From Trichobilharzia szidati (Eukaryota; Platyhelminthes; Trematoda; Strigeidida; Schistosomatidae): a DNA stretch of 64,000 nt. Made by a program: the position numbers and the translations under genes. The notes under the pieces were generated by a model. The model was given only the letters and a program-made list of their open reading frames with translations. It did not search any database and was not told the DNA's origin. Of the stretch, positions 25,573-38,370 are shown one piece after another. The stretch is taken from NCBI GenBank assembly GCA_944472155.2, contig OX235272.1:96168020-96232019 (forward strand), written 5' to 3'. Every line of letters starts with the position of its first letter. Within the stretch, counting starts at the first letter, position 1.

Positions 25573-25965
25573 AAGTATTGGTTTTGTAGGGATTTTTGTT
25601 TGATTGCTTGGAGGATTTCATCATGAGCTGACATCAGTTAGAGAACCACTGGAAAACCTGGGAGTACTGGAAAACTGTTTCTTCCTAGTTTGGGACTCTT
25701 CATCAGTATGCACCCGCAATGCGGGGTTCGAACCCAGGACCTTCTGGTTACAAGTCGAATTCATAACAGTTTCAAGGTTGATCTATTTATTTAGCTGGAT
25801 TTCATCACGAGGCAATATGAGTTAGAAAACCGTTAAAAACTCGGGAGTACTGTCTCGTCCCTTTTTGAGACCCCACGGCAGTACGCACACAAGACCCCAC
25901 GTTTAGGGATCGAATCCATGACCTTTAGGTTATGACACGAGCCCTTCATCCAATGGCATTGGTGA
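25573..25965 (-). mobile_element. Two SINE family B copies in tandem
   Basis: The first (25573-25770) has a clear hammerhead-like block at 25664-25709 (gtactg, tgaagag, gaaa, C3 = A) and B box gggttcgaaccc. The second (about 25775-25965) is more diverged, with gggatcgaatcc as B box. Confidence 0.75.
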
Positions 25966-26099
25966 GTACTTGCCCTCACACCGGGCTTAGTGGGCGACAC
26001 CATTCATAACTACTCACTGGAATTTCAGGCAACTTCATCCTGTAATCAGTCAATCTTGAGCACTAAATTAATTTTCCACTTTTGGTTTTCATAAATCCA

Positions 26100-26375
26100 A
26101 CTGATGTTAAGACTGATCATGATATAACTTCAATTAGAAAACCACCGACAGAAGTTAGAACTCATGCGTCATTGGATTCTGTCCAAATGGCTAAAGGGTC
26201 AACAAGCTCCCCTTGTAATGAAGATCCTGGGTTCGATTCCTAACGATAGGGTCACAGTTACGTGGTGAAGAGTCTCGAACAAGGACCAAACATCTCTCCA
26301 GTACTCCCTGGTTTCCAGTGGTTCTCTAGTTGAAGTCAGTTTGTGATCGAACTTAAAATCAATCAAACTGTTGGA
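26100..26375 (+). mobile_element. SINE family B copy
   Basis: 5' extension agaagttagaactcatgcg, head aaatggctaaagggtcaac, B box gggttcgattcc, ggtgaagagtctc core remnant, and the tggttctctagttgaagtca end. With the minus copies at 25573 it forms another divergent set. Confidence 0.75.
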
Positions 26376-26429
26376 TTTAAAACTTGAGAGAAAATTTAAA
26401 AGCTATATCAGTCACAGAGTTGAAGAAAA

Positions 26430-26642
26430 TCGGTGAGCATCAGTGGCTGAAAGAATAATCGGAGTGCTCGCCTCTCATCTTAAAGATATGAGATTCAGTC
26501 GCAAGTGCGATCGATGGCGAGCATTATTAAAGAAGTCTCAGACCAGAACGAGACGCAGCTCTCCAATGTTTCCTGTTTTCTTTAGTGTTTTTCGCCGAAT
26601 GATGTCGGTTCTTGACGAGGTTAGTTATGAAATCAATTAAAT
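26430..26642 (+). mobile_element. Diverged SINE family B-like copy
   Basis: Head atcagtggctgaaagaataa, B-box-like gattcagtcgc, agaagtctcagaccagaac block, and cctgttttctttagtg tail region. Confidence 0.5.
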
Positions 26643-27111
26643 CGACATAAACCCAATACCTGAATATTCATATATAATTCTCATCTCCCTCAATTGACTG
26701 AAATTTCATCTTAGATGGATGTGTCGTTCATTTTATTTTTTATTGATAGACAAATGGAGAAATAAATGTAAACGATTTTTTTCTACTGTTGTCGAAGCAT
26801 ATTTGTTACGCAACAACGGAGTAAGTAAATAAACAACAATGTGTACGTAGGTGGTAAAGTAAATATAAGCATAAAAGAACAAAAACATTCTATGGAATTT
26901 TACTCTGCTTTCTGTTTTTGGCTATTTTTGTCTGTTTCGTTGGTTTGTTTTTCTCCTTTGACGTCTGATGTTTTACACTTGGGGATTCAGATGAGTCAAC
27001 ACAAAACAAAAATTGAATCTATATGTATTCAGTGAACATTGTAAATTAGGCAGAAGGGATTAACTAGTTTTAAGACATAGGAAACAATTCTGACCCAGTT
27101 CATTTTTACAG

Positions 27112-27287
27112 GTTAGTTCACGATCTGACATCATTTAGACAACCATCAAAAAACTAGGAAATACTGGAAAACTGTTTCGACCTAGTTTGGAACTCTCCAT
27201 CAATACGCATTTATCATAAGTTAGAGCCTAGGGCCTTCCGGTTACAAGGCGAGTTCGTAGACTATTCAGTCACTGGGACCCGATCGA
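27112..27287 (-). mobile_element. SINE family B copy
   Basis: Minus strand: cgggtcccagtgactgaat head, ttacaaggcg/ccggaaggccctagg region, hammerhead-like block with gaaacagttttccag, C3 = A. Confidence 0.7.
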
Positions 27288-28879
27288 ATATCACTTGTCA
27301 CAAATATAATAAGCTGCACGGTATGCAGGGAGGGATTCAAGAAGAAAATCTGATGTCTCTTGATCTAGTCTTGTGAACAAGAAGCATTTGTACGCTTTAT
27401 TCAACCCTCTGGTTAAGTTATTAGGTTTGTGGAGGTCTCTTTTGGTGATGTGTGCTAACCACTTGCTTAGAGTTTAGAACCAAGAGGGGATAAATATTCA
27501 CGGCAATTGGATTAATTTAATAACCCTCCGATTGATATATTAGTGTATGTTGTAACCTACTTTTAAATCAATGAAGGGGACTACTGATCATTAGACTGTC
27601 ATTTCCATCTGGTCAGAGACTCATTTCGTGGTAGAGGGTATCAGCCTCAAATATGACAAAATAAACTACACTGGTCTGAAAAACTGATCGATACTCAACT
27701 AATTGTTCGTGCTTCTTGATCGAATTCCAAATCACTTATCTATCATATCTCTAAGATATGTTGAAATTAATTACAGTTCATTAGATTAGGCAGGTGTAAA
27801 TCGAATGTCGCATGTCATTAGCTTTACTGACTGTGCAGGTGAAAAAAATCAAAATTTTTGCTTTACTAACGTATAGTTGGAAACAAATACTTAAGCATTA
27901 TGCCACTGCTTTTAAACCAGCGTGGTAAAATATAAGACTAGGTATATTAGCAGTAATAAATGTCAAATATTAGAGATTAATTCCTAAGGTATTGATCTCA
28001 GTGTGACTTATTGATTTATTCGGGTGTATAAATAAAATGTTGGATTGATCTTATACTTTTAATAATAGTTTTGTAATTAAGAATTCCAAGGAATTTTATC
28101 ATATGAAGAAATTAAAGGTAGTGAATGAATAATGAAACTACTGACTAATGTAGGGAAGCGTAGAACAGGTGTTATCCGTATTTAACCTTATTAAGCTATT
28201 GGTCAAGACTGGTTTCTCATCCTATAAATGCAAAAAGGTAGCGCTTTGTCCAAATGGGCGATACTAGTTAATTTTATTCTGATTCGCTGAAAGCTCTTTT
28301 TCTAATTGACTCCGTTTTTATCTACCGATTTAACAGAAAAAGAACACAGTGTATTTCTTCACTCTGCGTTTTGTGTCATTAAAAAAGTGCTTTTCACTGA
28401 ACAGCTTTTTCCCAACATCTCAGTGGTAAGTGAGAACGATGGATCTAAATACGGGACGTTTCAGTTTTCTAGGAAAACATTCTTTCCCCTCCCGAATAAC
28501 TTCATCAGGGGTCAAGTCTAGAAAGTTGGCCATCTAGCCACCGGGTTAAATTTCTCATGGGGATTTATAGTATAACTACTGATTAAGTAGGTTGTTGTAG
28601 CTTAATCACTAGAGCTGTGGATCGGTAACTAAGATGTTTACCGCTCATTTGGCACAAGTTTCAGTCCAGGCGTTACTACGAAATAAGAAGCAGTTTTTCA
28701 GTCCAAGAATATCTATCCACAAATAATAATTCAACGTTTAGTGGTCAATTATTTAGATATTTCTGGAGGGCAGTTACTTCAATAATCAATTAGTATGAAG
28801 ATATTTCGTTACCAATTACCAGGCCTATGGAAATTTAAGCAAATTATAAATGTCTTCTATTCGGCATAAAAATTGAGTG
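27288..28879. other. No recognisable gene
   Basis: Noncoding. The 71-codon frame at 28306-28521 shows no domain. A weak tRNA-like patch lies near 28595-28680. Confidence 0.45.
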
Positions 28880-29345
28880 TTATTTCCTCCACTGAAGAAA
28901 TCAGTGTGCAGATCTGCTGCACAAGGAGCAAGATCCTGAACTGCACTACTAATGTTCACAGACTTGGTGCGTGCAACATTAAAAGCATTTCTGAAAGGCT
29001 ACTGTTGACTTTCATCAACGTCTGTCTCCTCTTCTCGACATTAGGAATCATATGGCTTGCCAAGAAGGATCAAAAACTAGCCAACAACCCACTACCCAAA
29101 AGATATGAAGAAAGAAGTAGAGATGTATTGGACATAAATGAGGAGACATTTTAGTGACATTACACACCAGGAAGTACCTCGAGTGGAGCATGAATGGGAA
29201 TTTGCGGGTTAGGTGAAGTGAAGGAAATCATGTGAAGAGAAAATGAAAGCTAGTGAGTAGTCATGTAGCAGGCTGAAGGTGAATGCAGGGAACACACTAT
29301 AATGGTTATGTACCAAAGAAGCTCTCCATATGTCCCACTCAGAAC
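28880..29345 (+). mobile_element. RTE-like LINE, 3' end (dead)
   Basis: One frame reads LLTFINVCLLFSTLGIIW and continues through an insertion-disrupted NQ.LP..EE block, matching the RTE C-terminal LQTFIN.CLR.IL.I.W pattern. The end is catatgtcccactcagaac followed by aataataataat. The 93-codon open frame (28873-29154) is this remnant. Confidence 0.7.
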
Positions 29346-30149
29346 ACAAAGAAAGAATAACAATAATAATAATATTAATTCACATGAAAAAGAACAAACA
29401 AATATACATATTCGGCGAAAATATTTCGGAATAGATGTCCATCAATAACATCAACTACCTGGATGACTGACTCTCTGTCTGACTAATTGTTCCACAACAG
29501 TGATTTTGAACTTAAAAGCATAACAATTCATAATCAGTAAGATTAGCGGATGATTTGGGTAAGCAGAAAAAAGAAAGAAAGAGAGAGAGAAAGAAAGGCA
29601 GCAATTCAGCGGTATTTTAAGCTTCGTGAAAAAAAACACACAACAGAAATCCAATCTTTAAAGAGAAAAGCACACACACACATAGACTACAAACAGCGCT
29701 TCAAATGCTTCAAAGCACGACGGACAGTAAAACAAATCAACCCACCTAGCGTTTAACCTACCTAACACGGCTTGTTATTATAAAATCAAAAATTATCGAC
29801 ACTAACAGGCATAAATATTTGTTTTATTGAATACAAAGTATTCTATCGTTTTAATCAAGAAAGGGAAATGAGAGGACATAAAAAACAATCATATGTTTAT
29901 ATTTATAATCTCGGTAATTGTTATTTCTAGTCGAATAAAATGCCCAAAGGCTAAATAATGTTAGACTTATCAGGCATCAATACATTCATGACTAAATAAA
30001 TGCATTAATAGTAAAGATAAGAGTACACTGAAGCTAAACAAAATTCCTTCCAAACGTGAAAAGTCAGAATATAAATGCTATCACTGCATCTCTCTGTGAT
30101 ATTTAAGAGTAAAATTATCTAATATGGAATTACATTCTACCATAGTCCC
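29346..30149. other. No recognisable gene
   Basis: The open frame at 29550-29756 is a Lys/Glu/Arg-rich reading of a GAAA-type simple repeat. Confidence 0.5.
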
Positions 30150-31740
30150 ATGAATCCTGAATGCGATCAAGCTACTGAAGACCAGAAAGGCGGCAAGACC
30201 AAATGGAATTCCCCCGAAGCAGTGAAAATGGATGCAGAGACTGCGGCAGATGTGCTCACGCTGTTATTACAAAAGGTTTGGAAGGAGCGAAAGGTACCTA
30301 CCAATTAGATGAAAGGCCAACTACCTTGTCAAGCTACTAGAGCAGCGCGACTTAGGCCTGTACAAGAACTGACGTAGAATCATGCTCTTGTCCACACCAA
30401 GTAAAATTATAATTTGCATCATCCTGGAGAGAATAAGAGATGCACTGGATGTAGAACTCCGCCAGCACGGAAAAAGCTGGATTCAGGAAAGGCAAATCAT
30501 GTGCTAATCAACTCCATGCAATTCTTCGCATCGTCATCACAGAACAAAGCATAGAATGGCAGTCAAATCCCTCTTCATCTCAACTTCATTCATCGATTTA
30601 TAAAGGGTCTTCAGCAGACAGCGTTGACCAATAACTTCAATACTACAGCATGCAGTACCCAAATCTTAATCTACCTCATTCAACAGTTGACTATATGACA
30701 ATGCCAAGTGTCAAGTGATCCACAACGGAAAACTCAGCGAGGCGTTCGAAGTGCATACAGGAGTAAGACAAGCTGGCTGCCTATTATCACCAATGATATT
30801 TTTAATTGTAGTGGACTGGATTATGCTTCAGACTGTGCGTTGGGAGTGGGAATACAGGAATACGCTGGACGACCGATAAGAAGACTCTAGAAGATCTAGA
30901 TTTCGCAGATGATATATGTCTAATGTCACACAAACACGAAGTCTAGCAGGCGGAAACAAACAAACTAGCAGAAGACGAGAGCAGCGAAGACAGGACTGCA
31001 GGTGAACACAGAGAAGACGGAGGTGATGAAGATAACCAACCAACCAACAACAACAACCAGCACCAATCACCGTCAAAGGGAGAAATTTGACAGAGGTCAC
31101 CTCCTTCCCTCATCTGGCTAGGAAGCATCGTTTCAACCACAGGCAGTCGGAATGGATGGAGATGTCAAAACCAGCCAGAATCAGAAAGGCAAGGTACATC
31201 TTCATCATCCTGAAACCAGTTTGGAAATCTTCTGCTTTACTCAGCCAGAGTGAAGAACAAGATTCGGATTCTGTTCAACACCAATGTCAAGTTTCTCCTT
31301 CTGTATGGGTCTGAAACTTGGAGGGAGTGTTACGAGAAGCATTTCCAAAAGGCCACTGCAGGCTATTATCAACAGCTGTCCACTTTGCTGGCTCCATATT
31401 GAAGATCCAATGGCCAGAAGGAATTAGCGACAAGAAACTCTGGCTGGGAACAAACCAACAACCAAGAGCCGATCGCTCAACAAATTTGTAGGAGAAAATG
31501 GAGTTGGATTGGGCATACATTGAGGAGACCGTCGAATGACGTCGCACATAATGTAGGCCATTGCTGGAGTGGAATCCCAATGGGAAGCGACTAGTGAGTC
31601 GTCAGTGCGAGGGTGAGGAGGATGTGAGGGATTATGGTCAATCGTGGACCCAGCTGGAGAGGATGGGAGAAAATAGAAGAAAGTTGAGATGTGTTGTTGA
31701 AGCCTTATGTTCCACTCGAAACCCAAAGGAACAATAATAG
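30150..31740 (+). mobile_element. RTE (SR2-like) LINE, reverse transcriptase to 3' end (dead)
   Basis: Non-LTR retrotransposon ORF2 remnant. In order: a PNGIPPEAVK-like RT start at about 30200; RT motif B (GVRQAGCLLSPMIF) around 30750-30800; motif C FADD at 30902-30913; VKFLLLYGSETW at about 31285-31321; SWIGHTLRRPSNDV at about 31500; and the C-terminal SWTQLERMGENRR...EALCST to 31720. Frames change repeatedly and stops interrupt, so it is inactive. The 3' end (gccttatgttccactcgaaa, then aacaataat) is shared with SINE-A. The 5' half with the endonuclease is missing. Confidence 0.85.
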
Positions 31741-31799
31741 CATAATAATATAGTGCCCAACTTCTACACTTACTTTAATTATTTCATCAAACAGATCAT

Positions 31800-31925
31800 A
31801 TGTTGTTATCTGAGTAATTTTGGTTTCCAAAATAAACTCTGGTGCAATTTCACCTTGGACTGTGTAAGTTGCAAATTAATTTGCAAAATGAGAATTTCAG
31901 ATAAAAACAGAATCTTTAATTTTTG
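31800..31925 (+). repeat. Dispersed repeat C, copy 2
   Basis: gagtaattttggtttccaaa, gtgcaatttcaccttggac, tgtgtaagttgcaaa. It follows 60 bases after an RTE LINE end. Confidence 0.6.
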
Positions 31926-32678
31926 ATGAGACTACCTGAGTTAGTCAGCTTTGGGTTAGGAGACTATTACTAGTGTAATAGCTGTTGATTAGAGTCCAAA
32001 TGAAAATTTGAGTCACTGCAAGATACCTAGCTATGCAGGGACATCACTGGACTAGTGATAATGAGACCGCTGGTTCCCGCCTTGCCGCAACCCAGACGTT
32101 CATTTCATCTCGAAGCATCACCCATCGTGTCTTTAATTTTCCCCTAATCCTGTGTTCCACTCAGTGGGTTCGTGTGTGTGTGTGTGCGTGTTAACTTTTT
32201 GGTAGCTTACCATTTCCCTGCAAATATCAGATCATTTTAGTAGGCAGTAAATTTCCAGCCTAATCATCAACATCTGTCAAGTTAGGTAAGCGAAAATTTT
32301 GTTAAATTCCCAGTGTTCGTCTAGTCATTATATGCGTATTTGTATTTTCTCTTCAAAAACAATATATATATATATATATTCGTGACTTAGAAGATAATGA
32401 TTCTATTATTGTCGTGTGTTAGCAAAACAGTCACTGAACAATGAATTTATTCTTGTTTGTAAATCAACTTTTAACTTTTGCGACAACAAACACAAGTGCA
32501 CCTACTTATTACACGAAACTATGTAATCCTCTGCTATCTATTTTGGTTACAGTTGTTGTTTTATGATGGAAAAATCCCTGACTAAAAGGAAGAGAATAAA
32601 TTCTACTCCACTACAGAATAGAATAACCTATCAAGCACTAACATAGGTGTTTTCAAAAAGATTAAGAGCAAATAGTTT

Positions 32679-33018
32679 GGTTTGTAAGGGTTAGTTATGT
32701 TTTTACGAGTTGATCACGGACTGATATCAGTTAGAGAACCATTGAAAACCAGGGAGTACTGGACAGCTGCTGTTTCATCCTAGTTTGGGAATCATCTGCA
32801 GTACGCACCCACTGGGATTCGAACCCAGGACCTTCCGGTTACAAGGCAAGCTCGTATACCATTCAGCCACTGGGACCCAATTCAATGGCTCATGAATTCT
32901 AACTTCTACGAATTGGTGCTGCCGATGATTCCCAAACTAGGATGAAACAGCAGCTGTCCAGTACTCCCTGGTTTTCAATGGTTCTCTAACTGATATCAAT
33001 CCGTGATCAACTCGTAAA
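32679..33018. mobile_element. Foldback SINE family B insertion
   Basis: A full minus-strand copy (tail at 32701, head tgggacccaat near 32879) is joined through its 5' end to a second body in plus orientation. The arms 32701-32795 and 32925-33020 match with a single difference over about 95 bases. A 15-base direct repeat (32664-32678 and 33019-33033; one mismatch) flanks the unit. The block contains gaaacagcagctgtcc instead of the usual gaaacagctgtcc in both arms. Confidence 0.9.
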
Positions 33019-33052
33019 AAGAGCAAATAATTTCCCCCACATGTGTGATGTG

Positions 33053-33253
33053 AATGTGTTGGTGGTTTAGTGCTATAAGGCTCACCAACCATGCTACTGG
33101 TCAGGGGTTTAATTCCCAACCGATGCCCTACTAGACCTCTTTGGGCTTACTAGTCAATATTGGAAGTGGAAAATAGGGTAAGCAACAAAACAGCTACTGA
33201 AACTTTAGGCCTGAATCCTTGTGTTCCACTCCAAACTCATGGAATGAAAAAAA
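33053..33253 (+). mobile_element. SINE family A copy
   Basis: Head tgttggtggtttagtgctat, B box ggggtttaattccc, tail tgtgttccactccaaac and an A-rich end. It lies some 20 bases after the foldback SINE-B insertion. Confidence 0.75.
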
Positions 33254-34500
33254 CATACGTGATGTAGACAGATTAAATGGCACTGCTTATTTATAGGTTA
33301 TACTGTTAGAAATATCGTTTAGCCAGCCCGGTAGTATTTTGCTCCCCAGTGTGATATACCGTTTTCATCAGAAGACAGCAAAAGAAAGAAAATGCGTCAG
33401 CTGAAATTTCTCAACAAATCTGATGAAGAAAAAAATAATATCCAAGAGGCTAAATTTCGTGTGGAAATAAAGTAAAATCAAAATAACCACTAGGATACTT
33501 TGTTGCAGTGAGAAATGTTTCACAAGTCTGTTCTCTTTTTACCTGGAGATTACTCATTACAAGGTGTGGGGTGGATAGTTAATCTCCTGACTCCTCCCTT
33601 TCCCCCTCTTCTCCCTCTCTCGTTACCATTAACACAAGGTTGATGTGAGGATTTGATAATAACCAAGAAAGAGGATAAGCAAAGTAGTCACTTGTCGTAC
33701 TTAAACAGACATTTCAATCGGTGGAACTGATGCGTTTATATGCACAGTGTTAAAGCTAATGTTATTTTGAAGACCGAAACCACAAAAACGCCTCGGTCTA
33801 TCGATTTTAGACTAACAAAGCATAGAAGCTCAGTATTTATGACTTTTTACAGGAAATCGATAGGAGAGTTGATTTTTTTTAAAACAGATTTGTTTAGTAC
33901 AGTTAAGTTTTACAAAAAAAATCTATGATTAATTAATTTATCTGAAAAACAGGTTACGATAGATACATATTTTGTTTGCTCGGTTGAAAATCACACGCTC
34001 AATCATTCTTCTGGTTTTGTCTGTTTTAAACGGTTTGTTGTGCTACCATCTGGATAGTGCCACCCTGTTATTTTTAGGATAGGTGGTATTCGAAGTAGCG
34101 GTGACAGTAATGGTCTAGACAAGTGACTGAAATATGTACAGAATGATTACCGAATTATACAGAAGAATTATTTTCTACCAGCACTAAAACCAATGAACGA
34201 AAGCCGCTGTCAATACAGTAAATTAATTAACATTCGAATTTTATCACTTAACTGAATAAGCATTGAGAGGTTAGAACACTGCTGTGATTCAAGCTCTTTT
34301 TCAGTTTCTTTCCGGGTGTTTATTTCAGTTTACTATTTATACCTAACTGAAAACTAACATCGATGAGATACGAAATAAATTTGTAAATTGCTCTTAGATT
34401 ATGAGGTTTTAAACAGCCTATTTCGAACTACTGTACCATCAGCTGACTATTTTTTAGATTGTGTTTTATAGAGTGTATATATGGTTCAACCATAGAATTT

Positions 34501-34707
34501 TTGGTAGTCATGCTCTTCATTCATGTTCGATTCCCGGTCGATACATTTCTAAAAATCGCCCAGCTGGTAGTAATCCCCGAGGAGAGTGAATGTTAAACAT
34601 GAGGCCGCCTACTCCACCCACTATTGGTAAAAATAGCACTACTATTGACACTTAAAAATAGCTTGAAGCTCTATGTTCTAGTCCGAATGCAAAGAATTAA
34701 AAAATAA
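34501..34707 (+). mobile_element. SINE family A copy, head truncated
   Basis: B box gttcgattcccggtcg, middle cagctggtagtaatcc, tail gcttgaagctctatgttc, A-rich end. Confidence 0.7.
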
Positions 34708-35609
34708 TGTCTAAGAGGTCAAAGGTCTATCTTAGCAGATAGGTTTTTAGTGGGAGCACGTTTGACAGTAATCGTCATAACTTTTCATCATTCGACTCGC
34801 AATACTCGTGAAAGCTTCACAAGTAACCTATTCCATGCGTGATCAGAGATCCTTGACTTGGAGATTCTCTGTCATATTAGTGGGGAGTTTTACTCACTAG
34901 CAATGCCAGATGACAAAATCGACAGTTATGTAAGCTGGCAGTTGGGAAACACCTAGTATAAAATTTCATATGATTGGCAGAAAGATGTTGCTAACCTGGT
35001 TTTCACATGAAAAACCAGATTAAATACTACTAGAAGCAGCTATAAAATGATAAACACACTACGACTGTTTCGTTTTCATCTTAATTTCCAGGATAATTAT
35101 TTTTCCTTACTTCACCAGACAATTAAAACTGTAGACATTTATCAACAGCGAATTCAAGACGTTCACACAAGTAATGCTGTATACAATACCTTTCGCAGTG
35201 GTCAGTTATACTGCACTAGAGCTGACCTCTGAGTAATTCTTCATATCAACAATTTAAGTAGACAGTTATAAGGTATCAAATATGATTGACAGTTAACTCA
35301 AAACTATGTGGTTTTTATCATGTAACGATACCGACTGGAGAAAAAATGGAAATCAAGTTAACGCTGGATAGCTGTTTCCTCCTGATCCGAAGAACGTTCA
35401 ATATTACACTTGCACAACTTAAAGATAAATACCAAAATGATTCTAAGATCTCTCATCATCTCTGTGTAAGTGTATAATTAATTTACTTATGAATAGATTT
35501 CTTTTGAAAACGGAGACTAGTCAGACAGTTATTACACATCTTATGGTCATAGTGGTGTATATATATGCAGTATTTCAAAACTTGCAGATAGCAGCTAATT
35601 GTTGAAGCT

Positions 35610-36070
35610 TTAGCTAGACAAAGCTAAAGCACTCCTATCTCTGTCAGAAAACTTTATTGGAATTTGTATACTATGTTAAAGGATGCATTAGATGCTGCGT
35701 GTTCATCGTTTACTATATGTTGCAATGCAGATGAATGAATCATTTTACCCTCTCATTCTCTCGGCCAAGCTGGGAAACTCTCTGGGACGTGTGGAGATAT
35801 TTTTTTCGATTGTCCAGTTCTATGTGTATTCATATGTCCACCTGCTCTTGTGCAGCTACGTACATGGGACGTTCGTCGAGAAACATATCCCGCTGCACCT
35901 CCTAGCTTGACTGAGAAAGTAACAACGTAAAGCCATTAATTCATCCATATGGCAACGTATAATAGATATTGAAGATATAGTGTGTGATGCATCCTTAAAC
36001 ATAGTCTACCAAATCCGACAAAGTTTACCGAATGGGACATGAGTGCGTTTGCTTTGTTTAGCGGAAGTTT
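35610..36070. repeat. Imperfect inverted repeat with 200-bp spacer
   Basis: Left arm about 35610-35735, right arm about 35937-36070. Shared blocks: gacaaagc...aaagcactc, actatgttaaaggatgcat and gatgaatgaatc, each opposed on the right. Open frames of 71-72 codons on each side are by-products. Confidence 0.7.
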
Positions 36071-36734
36071 TGACAATAAAAACGGGAAAACCAGAACTTT
36101 TCTAATTAGTAACCTTTCAGCTGAAATTAACTGAAAAACCCTAAAATCCACAGAGAAAGAAAAACAATATATACACTAATCGAACCTTACTTCGTACACT
36201 GATTTCAGTTACCAATCAATCTTAGTTAGGGTAAAAGGACAGATGAATAAATTCTTGCTATATGTGATAAATGTACATCTAAACAGTCACAAGTTACTAA
36301 GTCACATGAAGTGTTTTTTAAAACATTTATATATATATATATAAATTATTGTGAAATGATTCCTGTGACACTGAAATAATCGTCAATAACTGACAAATTG
36401 AAGACCGTTTCTCATTTCAGATTTGGTTCTTTGTCCACATCATCGTCAACAGAGTTTCTCAATAATGTTTATTATGGATAGTAGAGTAAAACTACTGATA
36501 AATGAGGAAGTTATTAGTATCTGAAGTTATCATCAAATAATTTACACATAAAGAATTAGAGTAAATCTAATCCCTGTTAATTACCACATAACACACCATA
36601 GAGAAAATAAAAACAAGTTACAAGGTAATTGACAGCATTATAGATCATGGATGTGTTTTAAGTACATTAGGCAGGTGATTTATGGACACTGACAGAATAA
36701 AAATATTCATATTATGACTTTTCTAGAAATTTGG

Positions 36735-37215
36735 ATTAATTTAAGCGTAGATTTTGTTACAAACCGATATCATTTAGAGAGTCATTAAGAACCAAGGAAC
36801 CTCGGAAAACCACACACACCCCTGGAATCGAACCCGTAGATCTGCACTGAAACCAATTAAAATTCCTACAAAAGCCATAGTCTGAATGTCAGTTTTCAGG
36901 TCATTGGTGGCTACAGGATGGAAGTACTGAAGTTGTAATTAGAAGTCGTGACCAATGGAGTTACCTATACCGCGGTGAAGTGGACGCCTCTCGATCGCAG
37001 TGGTTGGCAGTAGCTGTGAGTCAGGAATTGACAAAAGTTACAACTCTCAGGTCACTGAAATCTGGCACAAGTGGATGAGTAGTCAACAAACTGACCTCTT
37101 CACCTGGACGTGGCGTCGTGGGAGGGTGCGGATGGGGAGTCTCAAACTGGGACGAAACAGCTGCCCGATGCTGTCTGATTTTCAGTGATTCTCTAACAGA
37201 TTTCTGGTCGAAACG
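36735..37215. mobile_element. Degraded divergent SINE family B pair
   Basis: Minus fragment 36735-36845 with a B box in cccctggaatcgaacccg, and a plus part ending at 37110-37215 (gagtctcaaactgggacgaa, acagctgcccgatgctg). Confidence 0.5.
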
Positions 37216-37791
37216 AAATTTACATTTTAATTAACTAACTCTAAACATATGTCACTAAGTTTATTCTCTAAATTAAACGAAGCTCTAAAGAAAAAATAAC
37301 TTCAGTTCAAATCTGTGGCTGGATGGATACGAGTACGGATGTACGTTGAGGATATCAGTAAAAAGCAATAAATGTCCAGTCAACTCAGCATAGTTTTATA
37401 AAACAGTATTTCATTTAAGATGCCTTAGCTGTAATACAATCTAACTCATATCCTGAATTATATTTAGCAGGCGCAAAAATGACAAACACCTCTTTTTTTA
37501 AAAATTATTCATTAATAAAATAAACTAAGAGTGTAAAAAATTCTGTCACATATAAAGTGCACTAATTTACAATGAAATAAAAATTACAAATCGGAGTTTC
37601 ATCATCAAATATTTGTCAAATAAACTGTCATTAACTGACAGGCTTAAATTTTCATCAAAGTTGAAAATTATTTCATGTCATCCCACTTACATAGTGACAA
37701 GTCATAAAATTTTTTGAGCTGGTTTTGGAAACATTTATAAAGTAGATCTATATCAGCTGTCTAGCAATTGGTAGAACCTACATTTGTTGGC

Positions 37792-38003
37792 CATCGGTAA
37801 TTCAGTAGTAGAATGCATGCTTGCCAACCATTCAAGTCATCCGAGTTCACTTCCTAGCTGGCACAATCTGACACCCTGGCTAACCCAGAAAGGAGGGAAC
37901 CTTGGATTTGAGGTCCCATAAATACAACGCTATCACTATCGAAATTTCAAAGCTTAAGGCATCAAGCCATATGTTGCACTCCGGACGTAATGAATGAAAA
38001 CAA
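37792..38003 (+). mobile_element. SINE family A copy
   Basis: Head catcggtaattcagtagtag, diverged B box, middle ggagggaaccttggatttgag, tail catatgttgcactccgg. Confidence 0.7.
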
Positions 38004-38264
38004 CCACTTGTTGGATAACTTGATACGCAACTGATGGGAACTGCCAGCATCTAAGAAAACTATGACATTTAACGTAAAAAAGCATACGTATCTTTGAGAG
38101 TAACGATCAAGATATTTACACAGAAGAGGAGTTAAAATGACCGATAAGTATGGCCTCTTTAGTGAAAGACAGGTTAGACATTCGTAACAGATTCACCAGT
38201 GGACAGTATAGACATGTCGGATTTATTAGGATTTCCTTGTACTATGAAAGAAATGACGCTAAAT

Positions 38265-38370
38265 TTCGGTGATTCGTGAATAATTTCGACTTCCAAAGGA
38301 AACTGTGTAATGAAATCTCACCTCGAACTGTATAAACTGAAAACTATGAATTTGATTTCAAGTGTTACTA
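38265..38370 (+). repeat. Dispersed repeat C, copy 3
   Basis: gaataatttcgacttccaaa, then atgaaatctcacctcgaac and tgaatttgatttcaag. Confidence 0.6.

Noticed and set aside
29550..29756. Charged 68-codon protein
   Set aside because: Translation of a GAAA-type simple repeat; no homology recognised.
31087..31726. Several 60-100-codon frames on both strands
   Set aside because: Side products of the frameshifted RTE LINE.
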